Below are positions 8,989 through 19,917 of a stretch of 64,000 bases of DNA, in pieces (positions within the stretch are counted from its first letter, which is position 1; each line of letters begins with the position of its first letter). Source of the stretch: Lolium rigidum (taxonomy: Eukaryota; Streptophyta; Magnoliopsida; Poales; Poaceae); contig NC_061508.1 in NCBI RefSeq assembly GCF_022539505.1, positions 98,125,276-98,189,275 on the forward strand, written 5' to 3'. A program made the translations under genes and the position numbers. The notes under the pieces are model-generated. The model saw only the letters and a program-made list of their open reading frames with translations, made no database searches and was not told the DNA's origin.

Positions 8989-11900
8989 TCAACAAAGTTT
9001 GGTACAATAAATTAGTACACATAATTTCTTCCCTTGTGTCCCTGCTTGCTTACGATTGTGCCGTATCCATGGAGCATCCTCATCATTTAACTTAATGCTT
9101 GGGTCAGTGTTCACTTTGAAGGGCAGAATTTCACCAAACATATTATAATCTTCTGACATGCCTGTCTTGTCCTCCACTCCCACGATGTTTCTTTTCCCTG
9201 AAAGAACAATGTGGCGCTTTGGATGATCGCATGATGTACTGATCGTTTTCTTATCTTTCCGTTTCCTCGGTTTGCTACTCATGTCCTTCACATAGAAAAC
9301 CTGAGCGACATCTTTGGCTAGGACGAATGGTTCGTCAAGATAACCAAGATTGTTGAAATCCACCATTGTCATTCCGTATTGCTGGTCCACCTTTACCCCA
9401 CCTCCTGTTAGCTTGAACCATTTGCACCGGAACAAAGGGACCTTAGAGGAGGGTCCATAGTCAAGTTCCCATATCTCCTCTATGTAACTATAATATGTGA
9501 CCTTTTGCCCATTCTCGGTTACTGCATCAAAGTGGACACCACTGTTTTGGTTGGTGCTCTTTTTCTAGTCGAAGATGGTGTGGGCCTTTCTAATCCAGGA
9601 TTCAGGCATCCCCGGGTTGCCGAGCGTAAAATATTCTTGTGTTTCTCGAAGCACGGAGCCACCAAGCTGGAATTTGTCAGAACTGTGTGGTGTGCTTCAG
9701 TCATAGAATGGCCGTTCATACATATCGTTGATTTCCTTCCGATCGTGCCTTTTCCACTTAGTCTCCCCTCGTGCCGCGATCGAGGAAGACCAATCGGCTT
9801 AAGGTCAGGAACAAAGTCAACACAAAACTCAATTACCTCCTCATTTCCATAGCCCTTGGCGATGCTTCCTTCTGGCCTAGCACGGTTACGAACATATTTC
9901 TTTAATACTCCCATGAACCTCTCGAAGGGGAACATATTGTGTAGAAATACAGGACCGAGAATGGAAATCTCTTCGACTAGATGAACCAGGAGGTGCGTCA
10001 TAATATTGAAGAAGGATGACGGGAACACCAACTCGAAACTGACAAGACATTGGACCACATCGTTCTGTAACCGTGGTAGATATTCTGGATTGATTGCCTC
10101 CTAAGAGATTGCATGGAGGAATGCACATAGCTTCACAATAGCTACTCGAACATTTTCCGATAGTAGACCCCTCAAAGCAATCAGAAGCAATTGCGTCATA
10201 ATCACGTGGCAGTCGTGAGACTTCAGGTTTTGGAACTTTTTCTCCGCTATATTTATTATTCCCTTTATATTCGACGAGAAGCCAGATAGGACCTTCATAC
10301 TGCTCAGGCATTCAAAAAAGATGACCTTCTATTCTTTGGTAAGAGCGTAGGCTGGCACGACCTTGAAACCATTCCGGATGCCGGTCATTAGGGTCTTTCA
10401 AACGTTGCTGGTCCTGCCGTGCTTCCTTTGTACCATTTGTCTTCCCATACACGCCCAAGAAGCTTAGCAGGTTCACGCAAATATTCTTCGTAACATGCGT
10501 CACGTCGATTGCAGAGCGGACATCTAGGACTTTCTAATATTCTAGCTCCCAGAATATAGATTTATTCTTCCACATGGGTGCGTGCCGTCGGCTCCTCGCG
10601 GAACTGATTGTCCGCCGGGACCCTTTCCAAAGATGACTTTCAAATCCTTGACCATATCAAATACCTCAGCACCAGTGCGTTCCGCAGGCTTCGGCCGGTG
10701 ATCTGCCTTGCCGTTGTAATGCTTTCCTTTCTTTCTTACGTTATGATTTTTGGGAAGAAATCGATGATGCCCAAGGTACACGTTCTTCTTACAATTTGGC
10801 AAATATACACTTTCAGTCTCATGTAAGCAATGTGTGCATGCATTGTTTCCCTTATTTGTCTGTCCCGAAAGGTTACTAAGAGCAGGCCAATCGTTGATGG
10901 TTACGAAAAGCAACGCTCGTAGGTCAAATTCCTCTTCTTTGTGCTCATCCCACACACGTACACCAGGTCTGCCCCACAACTGTAAAAGTTCATCAACTAA
11001 TGGCCTTAGGTACACATCGATGTCGTTGTCGGGTTGCTTCGGACCTTGGATGAGCACTGGCATCATAATGAACTTCCGCTTCATGCACAACCAAGGAGGA
11101 AGGTTGTAGATGCATAGAGTCACGGGCCAGGTGCTATGGCTGGAGCTCTGCTCGCCAAAAGGATTAATGCCATCTGTACTTAGACCAAATCTTATGTTCC
11201 TCGCGTCAGCTGCAAAATCTTTGAACTCTCTGTCGATCTTTCTCCATTGCGTGCCATCTGCGTGGTGTCTCAACTCCCCGTCCGACTTACGGTCCTCTTT
11301 GTGCCATCGCAACAACTTGGCATGCTCTTTGTTCCTGAACAGACGTTTCAACCGTGGTATTATAGGAGCATACCACATCACCTTGGCGGGAACCCTCTTC
11401 CTGGGTTTCTCGCTCTCAACATCGTCACCAGGGTCATCGCCTCGATCTTATAACGCAATGCGAGTGCATACCGGGCATTCATTCAAATTCTCGTATTCAC
11501 CGCGGTAGAGGATGCGATCGTTAATGCATGCATGTATCTTCGAACCTCTAAACCTAGAGGGCAGACAACCTTCTTTGCTTCGTACGTATCGGCGGGTAAC
11601 TCGTCATCATTTTCAAGCAAATTTTCAAATCCCGAGTCGGATAGACCTTCCTGTGCCTTCCATTTCAGCAAATCCAGTAGTGCAGCCCAGCTTTTTCAGA
11701 CCATTATCGCATCCGGGGTAAAGCGACTTTTTGTGATCCTCTAACATGCGATCCAAATTCTTCCTCTCCTTTTAAGTTTCGCAGCCTCTCCGTGCATCAG
11801 CAATGGTCCGATCAAGATCATCAGTGGGCTCATCACGTGCCTCTTCTTCACCTTCCCCTTCACCTTCCCCACCTTCAGCATCCTCCATGAAAGTATCACC

Positions 11901-12194
11901 GAAATGATCAGGATAGTTGTCATTGATGATATCATCCCCTTCTTCATCTTCTTCCATTATAACCCTTCTTTCTCCATGCTTGGTCCAACAATTATAGCTT
12001 GGCATGAAACCGTGCCGAAGCAGGTGCAGGTGAACTCCTCTTGAGGAAGAGTAACCCTTCTGATTCCTACAGCCAACACATGGACAGATAACAAAACTCC
12101 CCTGCTTGTTCGCATTAGCCACTACGAGGAAATCTTTCAAACCCGTAGTGAACTCGCCGGAGAGTCGGTTACTGTACATCCATTGCTGATTCAT
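8989..12194 (-). pseudogene. TNP2-type CACTA transposase, decayed
   Basis: Minus-strand segments of one transposase follow in order but in different frames: N-terminus with CPCVGCRN (about 12194-11772), a link segment (11671-11483), the core (11381-10542, with WYAPIIPRLKRLFRN), then 10503-10312, 10298-10101, 10058-9600 and a C-terminal domain (9435-8989). At least five frameshifts or stops separate them. Near 9560-9590 the alignment with the family jumps, implying an internal deletion of a few dozen codons. The enzyme would cut the CACTA ends in the nucleus; this copy is dead. The start at 12194 (MNQQWMYSN) is chosen because the family begins there. Confidence 0.85.
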
Positions 12195-12534
12195 CTGCAT
12201 TATTATTATATAAAGTATATAATTAACCATCATGCATTTGCCAAACTAACTAGCTAGAAATAATAGAAATTAAACAATGAACTACACACATGCATTTTTA
12301 TCAATGACACATGAAAGGTTCAAGTTGCTAACCGCGATCGAGGAAAAATAAATGAGAAAGCTCAAGTGTGGCTCGGACACTTCATATCATATTTGTTTCA
12401 TGCTCTCGGGCATTTCATCGAACACCTTGTGTGCATAAGAGTAACCAAAAGCAAACCCACCACCCCTTGTGAAGATTGTGAAGAGAAGTGGCACCAAATG
12501 GCTAAGTGAAGTGAGCTGAGCTGCCTTTTATAGG

Positions 12535-12740
12535 GATGGACCTTTAGTCTCGGTTGGCCTGGCCAACTGCGACTAAAGGCCTTCGGGCCAGGCCTGAGGA
12601 CCTTTAGTCGCGGTTCGGGAGGCGAACCGCGACTAAAGACCTGGGCCCAGCCCCGAACCGCGACTAAAGACCCCTTTAGTCGCGGTTCCTATATTTTGGG
12701 GACTAATGGGGGCGGATGGAAGCCTCTTTTTCTACTAGTG
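12535..12740 (-). repeat. CACTA CA1 subterminal repeats and terminal inverted repeat
   Basis: Several direct and inverted copies of CCTTTAGTCGCGGTTC / GAACCGCGACTAAAG lie within 200 bp of the CACTA terminus, including one near-perfect hairpin at about 12600-12640. Such repeats are the usual binding sites for CACTA DNA-binding proteins. Position 12740 is the terminal base. Confidence 0.8.
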
Positions 12741-12743
12741 ATC

Positions 12744-15700
12744 TAAATCTAGATGTATCTAGACTATTTAATATTCAGATTTAGATAAATCCGAGACATC
12801 TGTTTTTGGATAGATGTATTCTAATTTTTTTGCATAAGAAAACATCACCTTAACCGTATAGCCCTAGACGCTCCCATCGTGATATGGGACAAATACTCTT
12901 TATGTGTACCCCTTAACCAATTACAAAACATAGTTGGCACAATCGGAGTAGTAGAAAAAATAGAGGAGGCCACTAGAACAAACGAGCACATTCATGAGCA
13001 AACTTGTACTAAAAAAAAAATATGTTTGATCAAATCAAAGCTACCACATTATTACTCTTGTTTTTTCGAGAGAATTATACGATGGTTTTGACTTGGCACG
13101 CTTTTTTTTGTAGCCTTAATTTGTGTTAGCATCCTAGGCCAAATGCACTACTCAGACATAGACATAGGGATTATAATAAAATAATTTTCTCACTCAGTTT
13201 TGTCTATATACGCTCGTTCTGAGTATATCCTGGTGTTCGTCGACCCACTTTTGTGGCTCATTTTCATCACGAGTTAGAAATGAACACAGTGTAACATAGC
13301 AACCCTTAAGTTATTATTATTCTTTTTTGTAAAGGGAGGCATCATATTGCTCTTGCATTTTTAACACTATCGGGACACGTGGTTGTAAAATAAACAGGCG
13401 TGATGCACACTTAAATGAGGTTTGTAGAACAACAACGAAGAAAACAACTCCGGCTTCTATGTCCATCGTAACCACCATCCTCACTATGGAGCAGTGATGC
13501 GGCGCGATGGTTTGATGCTCTTTGTATTGCTCATGATGATCATAAATAGATTGCTGAAATTTTTGCAAAAAATGAGAAACAACTGATGATGCGTGTAACT
13601 GTAAACAGTGAGAGCAGGAGAGCTGCTAAATCCACCAGAGATAAATCTACTTTAACTTTCCCCATGCATTGTATAGAATGTATATTTTCCAACAGAGAGG
13701 TATGGGAGAACCGAGAACATATGGATTGCTCCACACCATGATGAAGAGAGAGACCCCAGTTTGGAGGAAACAAAGACTGGCCGGCATAGGCTGGTGGGGG
13801 CGAGAAGAAGAGAGGAGAAGAATCGGCAGCGGCTGACAGGCTTTCCGCCTGCAGGCTTTTCGACTTGGTTAAACTCGGCTCCTACCAGCAGGATATCATC
13901 CTAGATGGGTGTGAGAGTGACTGATGGCATGGCATCCGATGCAATAGCTGTACAGCTTTGATATCTTCTTCCCTAGCGCACCAAAAGGCAGAGGCTTTGG
14001 TGGTCAAAAGGCTGAAGAAATCGAGTGCGAGAGGCAGAGGGAACAATGGCATTGCTTGAGTATCAAGGTATGCGCCACAGTCCTCGTACTGGCAAGTGGG
14101 GATCGCCCATCCATGATGGGCGTTGCTTCAGTTGGAAGACGGCGAGGAAAGAACAAAAGTGTGACCCCTTGCTTGCTGAGTAGTATCACATCTTTGCTGA
14201 AAGCACAGACGACGCACATCAAAGTGTTCCATCATGGGGCCAAAAGCTTGCAGATTAGCACTGCTACTTACCGTCGCGTCTACCTGCTGTTGGTGTACAG
14301 CATACCACCACCACTATGCATCTGAGCTTTGTACCAGTGCTAATTAACGTACGCGTTTTGCTTTCGCTACTTCTTCTACGGACGATCCGAGATGGCCCCG
14401 CCCCCACTTTTGCACATGATCTGCGCTGTCAGGGGATTAAAAGGAGAGCAGTCATGGAGCACTCCGCTCACTGATCCAGGCAGCTTGTGTGTGTGCTAAA
14501 GAGATGGGAGGGAAGTGGGCAAATGACGGTCGGTCATGCTAAACTCTCTCGTCACAACGAGGCTGAGAGAGGGAGCAGCATGTTTGTTCCCTTCTAGATC
14601 TGCCACTTTGGTCACTCCCCTTCCCCTCCTGCTGCTGTCAATGTGATGTGGATCTATCTGTCTATCAGTTCACCACCACACCTTGAGAGAAAAGGCAGAG
14701 GCAGGCAGTATCTGGTGCCAGTCTCATTCAAGCATTTGCATATCTGTTTGCTAGTAGGAGTACTTTGCACGAACAGACAAACCATGAGGAAATAATTATA
14801 ACAAGTATAGTAGTCCTAGCCAAACTCAGTTTCAACACCTAATAATTCAATAAAAGGTGAACGTAGGTAAATATTGATGAATTAGCCGTGAAACTTGGTA
14901 CTAGTAGCTACTAGTACCTGTTTTGAAATATAAATGGCCTTGTAATTTGGTACTAGTACCTGTTTGAAATATAAATAGCCATGAAAAAAGTCGCTGGCGC
15001 TACGTAGTGTGCATATTTGTCCTAGTAAGCCATGCTGTGCTCCACATATCTTTTGGTAATATGACATAGGATTCCCGCCGCGGAAACAATTGTAATGGAT
15101 CTACAAGAAGGCATCGACGGATTGTCTTTTATTTTTGCCCAGTACAACTACATGCAACATGCAAAGATACCTTGTCCAACCAGTGGTTAAGTTGGAAGGC
15201 AGAGAGTGGCTGGACGAGGTTAGCGGTTGGTTGGGTAAAGTGGCCACGTTTGGATCTACGAAAGCTGCCAACCTTAACCGAAAGAAGATTAGTTGATGAA
15301 CGGAATCACGTGGGTGGTGGTTATACTGTACAAGAAGCTTCTCCCTCTTCTAATGCCAAATTAGATTAAAAAATGGAAAGATTTGCAGGCAGCTGCGCTA
15401 CTCCCCAAAAAAGCAGAAACGGTTTGTTAGTTAGCACAGTTCTGAAATTGTTAACTGTCAGACAAAAATTGTGGTGGCCATGAAGCATTTTCCTGGTGGG
15501 TCCCGAGATTGTGATGCCACTGATCAAGCCGATAATTACAGCAGGCTTTGCTACAGTTGAGATGGATAAAGCAGCACGGCAGACGTCTTAAATTAAATGA
15601 TTCTGCGTATGATCAGTAGGAGTACTGTGCGATCTTCTGATCTCCAATTAAGCACGACAGATCAGGCTACGGCAAACCGACAGTAAATTTCCGTTGTCGC

Positions 15701-15847
15701 GCGGAGCAGCGAGAGATCGCGTCGCGTGCCGTGCTCCTCTGTCAGAGAGTGTAGGGGACTGCAAGAACAGAGGCCAAGGACACCGTAGTTTGGGTCAGTA
15801 AAACTCTTCCCTCCTCGCATCAATATTTTAGGACATTCGGCCCATTT
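12744..15847. other. Intergenic, no gene recognised
   Basis: About 3.1 kb without a convincing coding region, element end or RNA gene. Short open frames have no recognisable motif. A degenerate local repeat lies at 14896-14983. Confidence 0.55.
14896..14983 (+). repeat. Short tandem duplication
   Basis: Two adjacent copies of a unit beginning TTGGTACTAGTA and containing GAAATATAAAT(G/A)GCC; the first copy has an extra TAGCTAC block. Confidence 0.7.
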
Positions 15848-15979
15848 TAAATACTTCTTCCGGTTTAAATAATTTACTTTATTTTTATTTAGATACGGAT
15901 GCATATAGTTAATAAACACATCTAGGTACCTCCTTATCTTGATAAAGTGAAATTAATTAATTTGGATCGAAGAAAGTAC
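15848..15979. mobile_element. Stowaway-like MITE (degenerate)
   Basis: About 130 bp flanked by TA. The inverted ends read TACTTCTTCCGGTTTAAATAA and, on the other strand, TACTTTCTTCGATCCAAATTA, decayed forms of the Stowaway end CTCCCTCCGTTCC. Confidence 0.65.
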
Positions 15980-16139
15980 TAAATATTATGTTTTGATCTA
16001 TTTAGGTTAGATGGTGGACACGAAATCGGCCGTCTACCATCTTTACCTCTTTGTGTCAGGGTTAGCTCAAATGGCCAAACGTATTTTTCTTCGAATAAAT
16101 TCACGAATTCCAAATTTAATCTACATAGTACAATAGGAA

Positions 16140-16830
16140 ATGAAAAACGCATAGAAAATAAGAAAACTTGGCTGAAACCCTAGACCTAACTATTGCTCGT
16201 TGTCATTCTCCTTGGTCAAGTCCACGAGCACCAGCATTTTCGATGGTCAATCGCATATCGATGCCGGTAGATGGAATTCAGACGCAATGGGCCGGTATAG
16301 GCGAAAGTCACTGCTCCCATAGGGACTTTGGCACAGGGGGTGGCGTAGCGGTGTCGGTGCTCAAGGGGCTGATGGAGACGGTCCCCACCTCTATGGAGTG
16401 GCAGGACGCCTCTGCGTGTGCGATGACTCGTGCAGTTGCGTGTAAAGGCCTTGCTACTCTACTACGTCCGCCAGCTCGGAGGCCTTCATGACCAGCATGA
16501 ATGCCTCCGCCTTGTCGAGCCCAGGCGACATGTGGGGGAGCTAGTCCTTCATGCCCTCTTCCTTGGCGTGCTTCATCATTAGTGAGGTAGCCCAGATAGT
16601 CGTCGATGTGGTCCCGGGCCTACTCACCTTGGATTTCCTCGCTGAACAAGAGCTCCCTCCCTCCTCCCGATTGGCGGCGGCTCCTCCTCATTCTCCATCT
16701 AAACATGTACCGGCGGGGCAACCCCGTAGTCCGACTACACGTTGACCAAATAAATCACGTTGATATGTTTTTGTCGGCCGGTGTAGATCCCCTTACGCCT
16801 TCTCCAGGTACCTAATAAACTTACCCACGT
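16140..16830 (-). pseudogene. Degraded coding-like fragment
   Basis: GC-rich compared with its surroundings. Minus-strand open pieces include DDYLGYLTNDEARQG and MSPGLDKAEAFMLVMKASEL, in different frames and interrupted by stops. I do not recognise the family; it resembles transposon-borne hypothetical genes of grasses more than a host gene. Confidence 0.3.
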
Positions 16831-16897
16831 CACGTTTGGGCCTTGTCATCGCTTTTGATGTGTGTAGTGTAGTAGCCAGAGCCAGCACTCTTCTGAG

Positions 16898-17025
16898 TAC
16901 TTGCTCCATCCAAAAAAAAATGTTTTATTTTGTATAGAAAGGGAGGTATGTAGATACATTTTAGTTAGCCCTTTTAGTTATAGACATGTTAGTATCTACA
17001 ATTTTATTTATTTATTGAGGGAGTA
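16898..17025. mobile_element. Stowaway-like MITE
   Basis: A 128-bp element with TA at both ends and inverted ends TACTTGCTCCATCC and TACTCCCTCAAT (other strand). AT-rich centre. Confidence 0.7.
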
Positions 17026-17301
17026 CTTTGGTTGTTTTTATTACGGCCGTTAAAACGTGCCATTCGTGCAGGTGCCCGGACGGCAAAAGTCAATGTTCAA
17101 TTGGACATATATGCCCATTACTTCCTTCCCTGGAATCCTAGGTTGTGATTAATTATCAGCTAATTATAGCGTTTGGACCTGACCTGCTCTGGCATTTATC
17201 GGCTGTGTTAATCCGGATTAGTGCGCAGCCAGAGCAGCTGAAGCGGGCACACGGAGTACTACTCCTACTGTACATACAGTTGGTGGTTCATTACTAGGAC
17301 G

Positions 17302-17652
17302 CCGTGTTAAGAGTTTTTTTTTTTTTTTTTTTTTTGAGAACACAGTACAACGCAGACGCTCACAAACACGCACGTACAAACACCCCTATGAACGCACGCA
17401 CACCCTACCCCTATGAGCACCTCCGAGGAACTGAGCAGGCATATCTTGAGGTTGACGAAGTCACCATCAGCACCTCGCTGTTGACCAGACACGTCACCTA
17501 CCACCGAAAGCATAGCGCTGATTAAATCCCGGAATAAATCCAGGTAAATCGCAACACCCATGTCAAGTCTGCAGACTCAACTCGGTGGACTGGTTCCACC
17601 ACAAGGGACCTAACCACCAGAGCTTGGCTCTGTTTTGCCCGTGTTAAGAGTT
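17302..17652 (-). mobile_element. SINE-like retroposon with 14-bp target duplication
   Basis: A perfect direct repeat CCGTGTTAAGAGTT (17302-17315 and 17639-17652) flanks a 323-bp body. On the plus strand the body begins with a run of T, the complement of a poly(A) tail, so the element points leftwards. There is no ORF. The long target duplication, A-tail and size indicate LINE-machinery-dependent retroposition. A LINE 3' end cannot be fully excluded. Confidence 0.8.
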
Positions 17653-17850
17653 AAGACCTGCCGTTTCTGCTCTGATGATGGTCGGTTCTGTGTCAGTGGT
17701 CACGTAATCTAATAATCCTGATCGATCATGCAGCTTGGCACCGGTCGGTGCTCCACCTCCAAACGCCATTCCGCGTTCCACGCTGGCAAATTCCTCTCCG
17801 TAGTACGCTTCTGGTGCTTCCACCACTCGAATTTTGTTGCAGCAAATTAA

Positions 17851-19914
17851 GGGCATCTCCACCGGCGTGACCGGAAATGCCTGTCACCACCTCCAGCGGG
17901 ACGACGCAAAGTGACCCGGCCGTCCGTGAAGACGCAAATTTGGCCAAATATGCGTCTGGGATGCGTCTATACGGATGCTGCGCGGACGCGAAAAGTGTTC
18001 GCTCGCGTCTGGCGGACGTTTTGTCTGGCCCACTTGGCTATGACCCAGCGTCCATGCGTCTTCTCCGTCAGTATGCGGCGCCAAGGCGTCGCTTCGGCAG
18101 TCTGCGGCCGCGTAAATGGCGATGCCTCGTATGGCGTGGCGCCGTCGCCTACCTCTGCGCACGAAGTAATGGCGTTGCCACGCGTGCTGCGGGCGTCGCC
18201 CTTCCTCTGATCTATATAAACAGGGGCGGCCAGCATCTCATCTCCTCCCCGCAAAAACCCTAGCCGCCGCACAACCTCCGCCGTAGGGCCACTGCCGCAT
18301 AGACTCCGCCGCAGCCACCATGAGCAACGCCGCCCGCGGCCAGGCTGCCGCGCCTCCACTCGCGGACAAAATATGTCTGCGGGGCGACGCAAACGGACGC
18401 TCGCGATCTCCAGCGGCGCGATGCATTTCGGACTTCCAAACGGACGCGTCATGTCCGTTTGCGTCGGGCCAAATGGTCGAAACCGCCCGGGTGTCCGTTT
18501 GCGTCGAGGGGTGGCTCTAGCGGCACGACGCATACTTTTTTTTTCATTCATACACCATAATTTTACATGATAAAAAGGACATAAAAAAGCCACAAAGGCG
18601 TGCTAAAATACGCGCTGTCTACTGGTCGTCGTCGCTAACGAGGTCAATCAGCTGCGGCGTCGGCCATGGAAGCTCGTACGCCGGCGGTGGAGGAGGTATC
18701 GCCGCACGGGCAGGAGGCCGTGGCCAGGGATCCCACGCTGGAGCAGCAGGCGGAGCGCGAACGTTGGAACGCGTCGGCGTGGCCGGAGGAGTCGCCGGCC
18801 TCCCCTGCGCGAGCGCTGACTCGCGGAGCTGGATTGCAAGCCCGTCCCACAAAGCGAGCTCGTTGAGCTCGTCCTGCTCGCTGTTGGCCAGTGCCATGGC
18901 AATGGCCTCCTCCTCTGAAATGTCCGGCGGCTGGGTCTCCGGATCCCACACCGGTCCACCGTCATCGTGGTCGTACTGCGGCATGGTCACGTCGCCGTCC
19001 TCGTCCTCCTCGCCGTCCTCGTCCGCGTCCTCGTGGTCGTTCTCTTCTTCTTCGGCGGCGATCTCGCACTCGAAGTAGTCTACGTCGGCGAGGTAGGCAG
19101 CGCGGCGCCGCGCGTCGAACTCCCACGTCCCGAAGGAAATCCAGTTGTAGGAGTTTAGCGCGTACGCCGGATCCTCCCGCAGATCCGGCGGCAAGACCAG
19201 CGCGGCGGCGGCGCACGCCTCGTCCCGCCGGCTCTCGGCCCTCGCCCGGCACGGGGGACCGGCACGCGCCGCGAGTTCGAGTACCAGCCCTCTCCCGGCA
19301 AGTTCGCGTCCGGCCATGGTACCGGCCGGTTTTCCTCCCATAGCCGCCGCGCGAGGTCAACGCGGACGTACCGGCCGACCCGTGCCTTCTTGCTCGAACG
19401 CGAGCCGCTAGCCTCCTGGTCGTTCTTCGTCTTCCGGAACGGCCAGCATTTCTTCCCCATGGCGTCGGTGTGGTGGCTACTGTGGGATTTTGGCAATGGT
19501 TTTGGTCGGAGAAATGGGCGCCGGCAGCGTCCCTTTAAGAGGCTCCGACGCCATCTCGCCTTCAATGGCCTGCCGATGCAACGCCTACTAGGCCGCGCAC
19601 GCTCGCGGAAACCGAGGCACGCCATTAACGCGGCCCCCGCAAGGGCTGCAGCGCCGCCGAGGCAATACCGCGGAAGACGAGCAGGTTGTGCCAGCGCCGG
19701 TGGGCTCGCGCGAGGACCGAGCGGACACTTTGCGCGTCCGCGCAGCGTCCGCCGAGAAGCAAACCTGGCGCATATTTAGGCCAGGCTTGCGTCTCCGCGG
19801 ACGGCCCGGTCACTTTGCGTCGCCCCGCTGAAGGTGGTGCCAGACGCATTTCCGGTCATGGCGGACACAAACGGTCGCTCAGCGTCCGTTTGCGTCGCGC
19901 CGCTGGAGATACCC
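17851..19914 (-). mobile_element. Harbinger-like transposon with TAA target duplication
   Basis: The ends are GGGCATCTCCACCGGCG (17851) and, on the minus strand, GGGTATCTCCAGCGGCG (19914), flanked by TAA on both sides (17848-17850, 19915-19917). Inverted similarity extends over roughly 250-300 bp, with an indel near the left end. The 13-mer TCCGTTTGCGTCG occurs at 18454, 18494 and 19885 and inverted at 18385. TIR start and TWA duplication fit PIF/Harbinger. No DDE transposase is present, so it is non-autonomous, but it carries one gene on the minus strand. Confidence 0.7.
18619..19460 (-). pseudogene. Transposon-borne protein with UIM-like and SIM-like motifs (one frameshift)
   Basis: The likely start is ATG 19460 (MGKKCWPFRKTKN), giving a basic N-terminus; the frame shifts around 19200-19260 into the frame that ends at 18619. 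In the latter, counting residues from 19341, there is a conserved-looking segment (about 59-95, NSYNWISFGTWEFD), an acidic tract (97-117), then EEEAIAMALANSEQD at 143-157 (18871-18915). This fits the ubiquitin-interacting motif pattern (three acidic residues, then I, A and S at the diagnostic spacings). A Pro-rich region leads to a C-terminal LIDLVSDDD (18625-18651) like a SUMO-interacting motif. Function is unknown; the motif reading is inference from pattern. I recall related proteins from other grass elements. Confidence 0.6.
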
Positions 19915-19917
19915 TAA

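Larger units (their letters stand above)
8594..12740 (-). mobile_element. CACTA (DTC) transposon CA1, right part
   Basis: The right end reads CACTAGTAGAAAAAGAGGC on the minus strand, starting at 12740, followed by a possible 3-bp target copy ATC (12741-12743). Inside are subterminal repeats, a TNP2-type transposase pseudogene on the minus strand and the end of a convergent plus-strand gene. The left part is cut off by GyA, inserted at 8593/8594, and must lie outside the window. Confidence 0.85.

Noticed and set aside
12744..15847. Search for tRNA, conserved miRNA or rRNA genes
   Set aside because: No cloverleaf, known mature plant miRNA or rRNA sequence recognised by eye; a tRNAscan and miRNA search would decide.
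18764..19343. Ser- or Arg-rich plus-strand ORFs
   Set aside because: Antisense shadows of the transposon-borne UIM/SIM-like gene.
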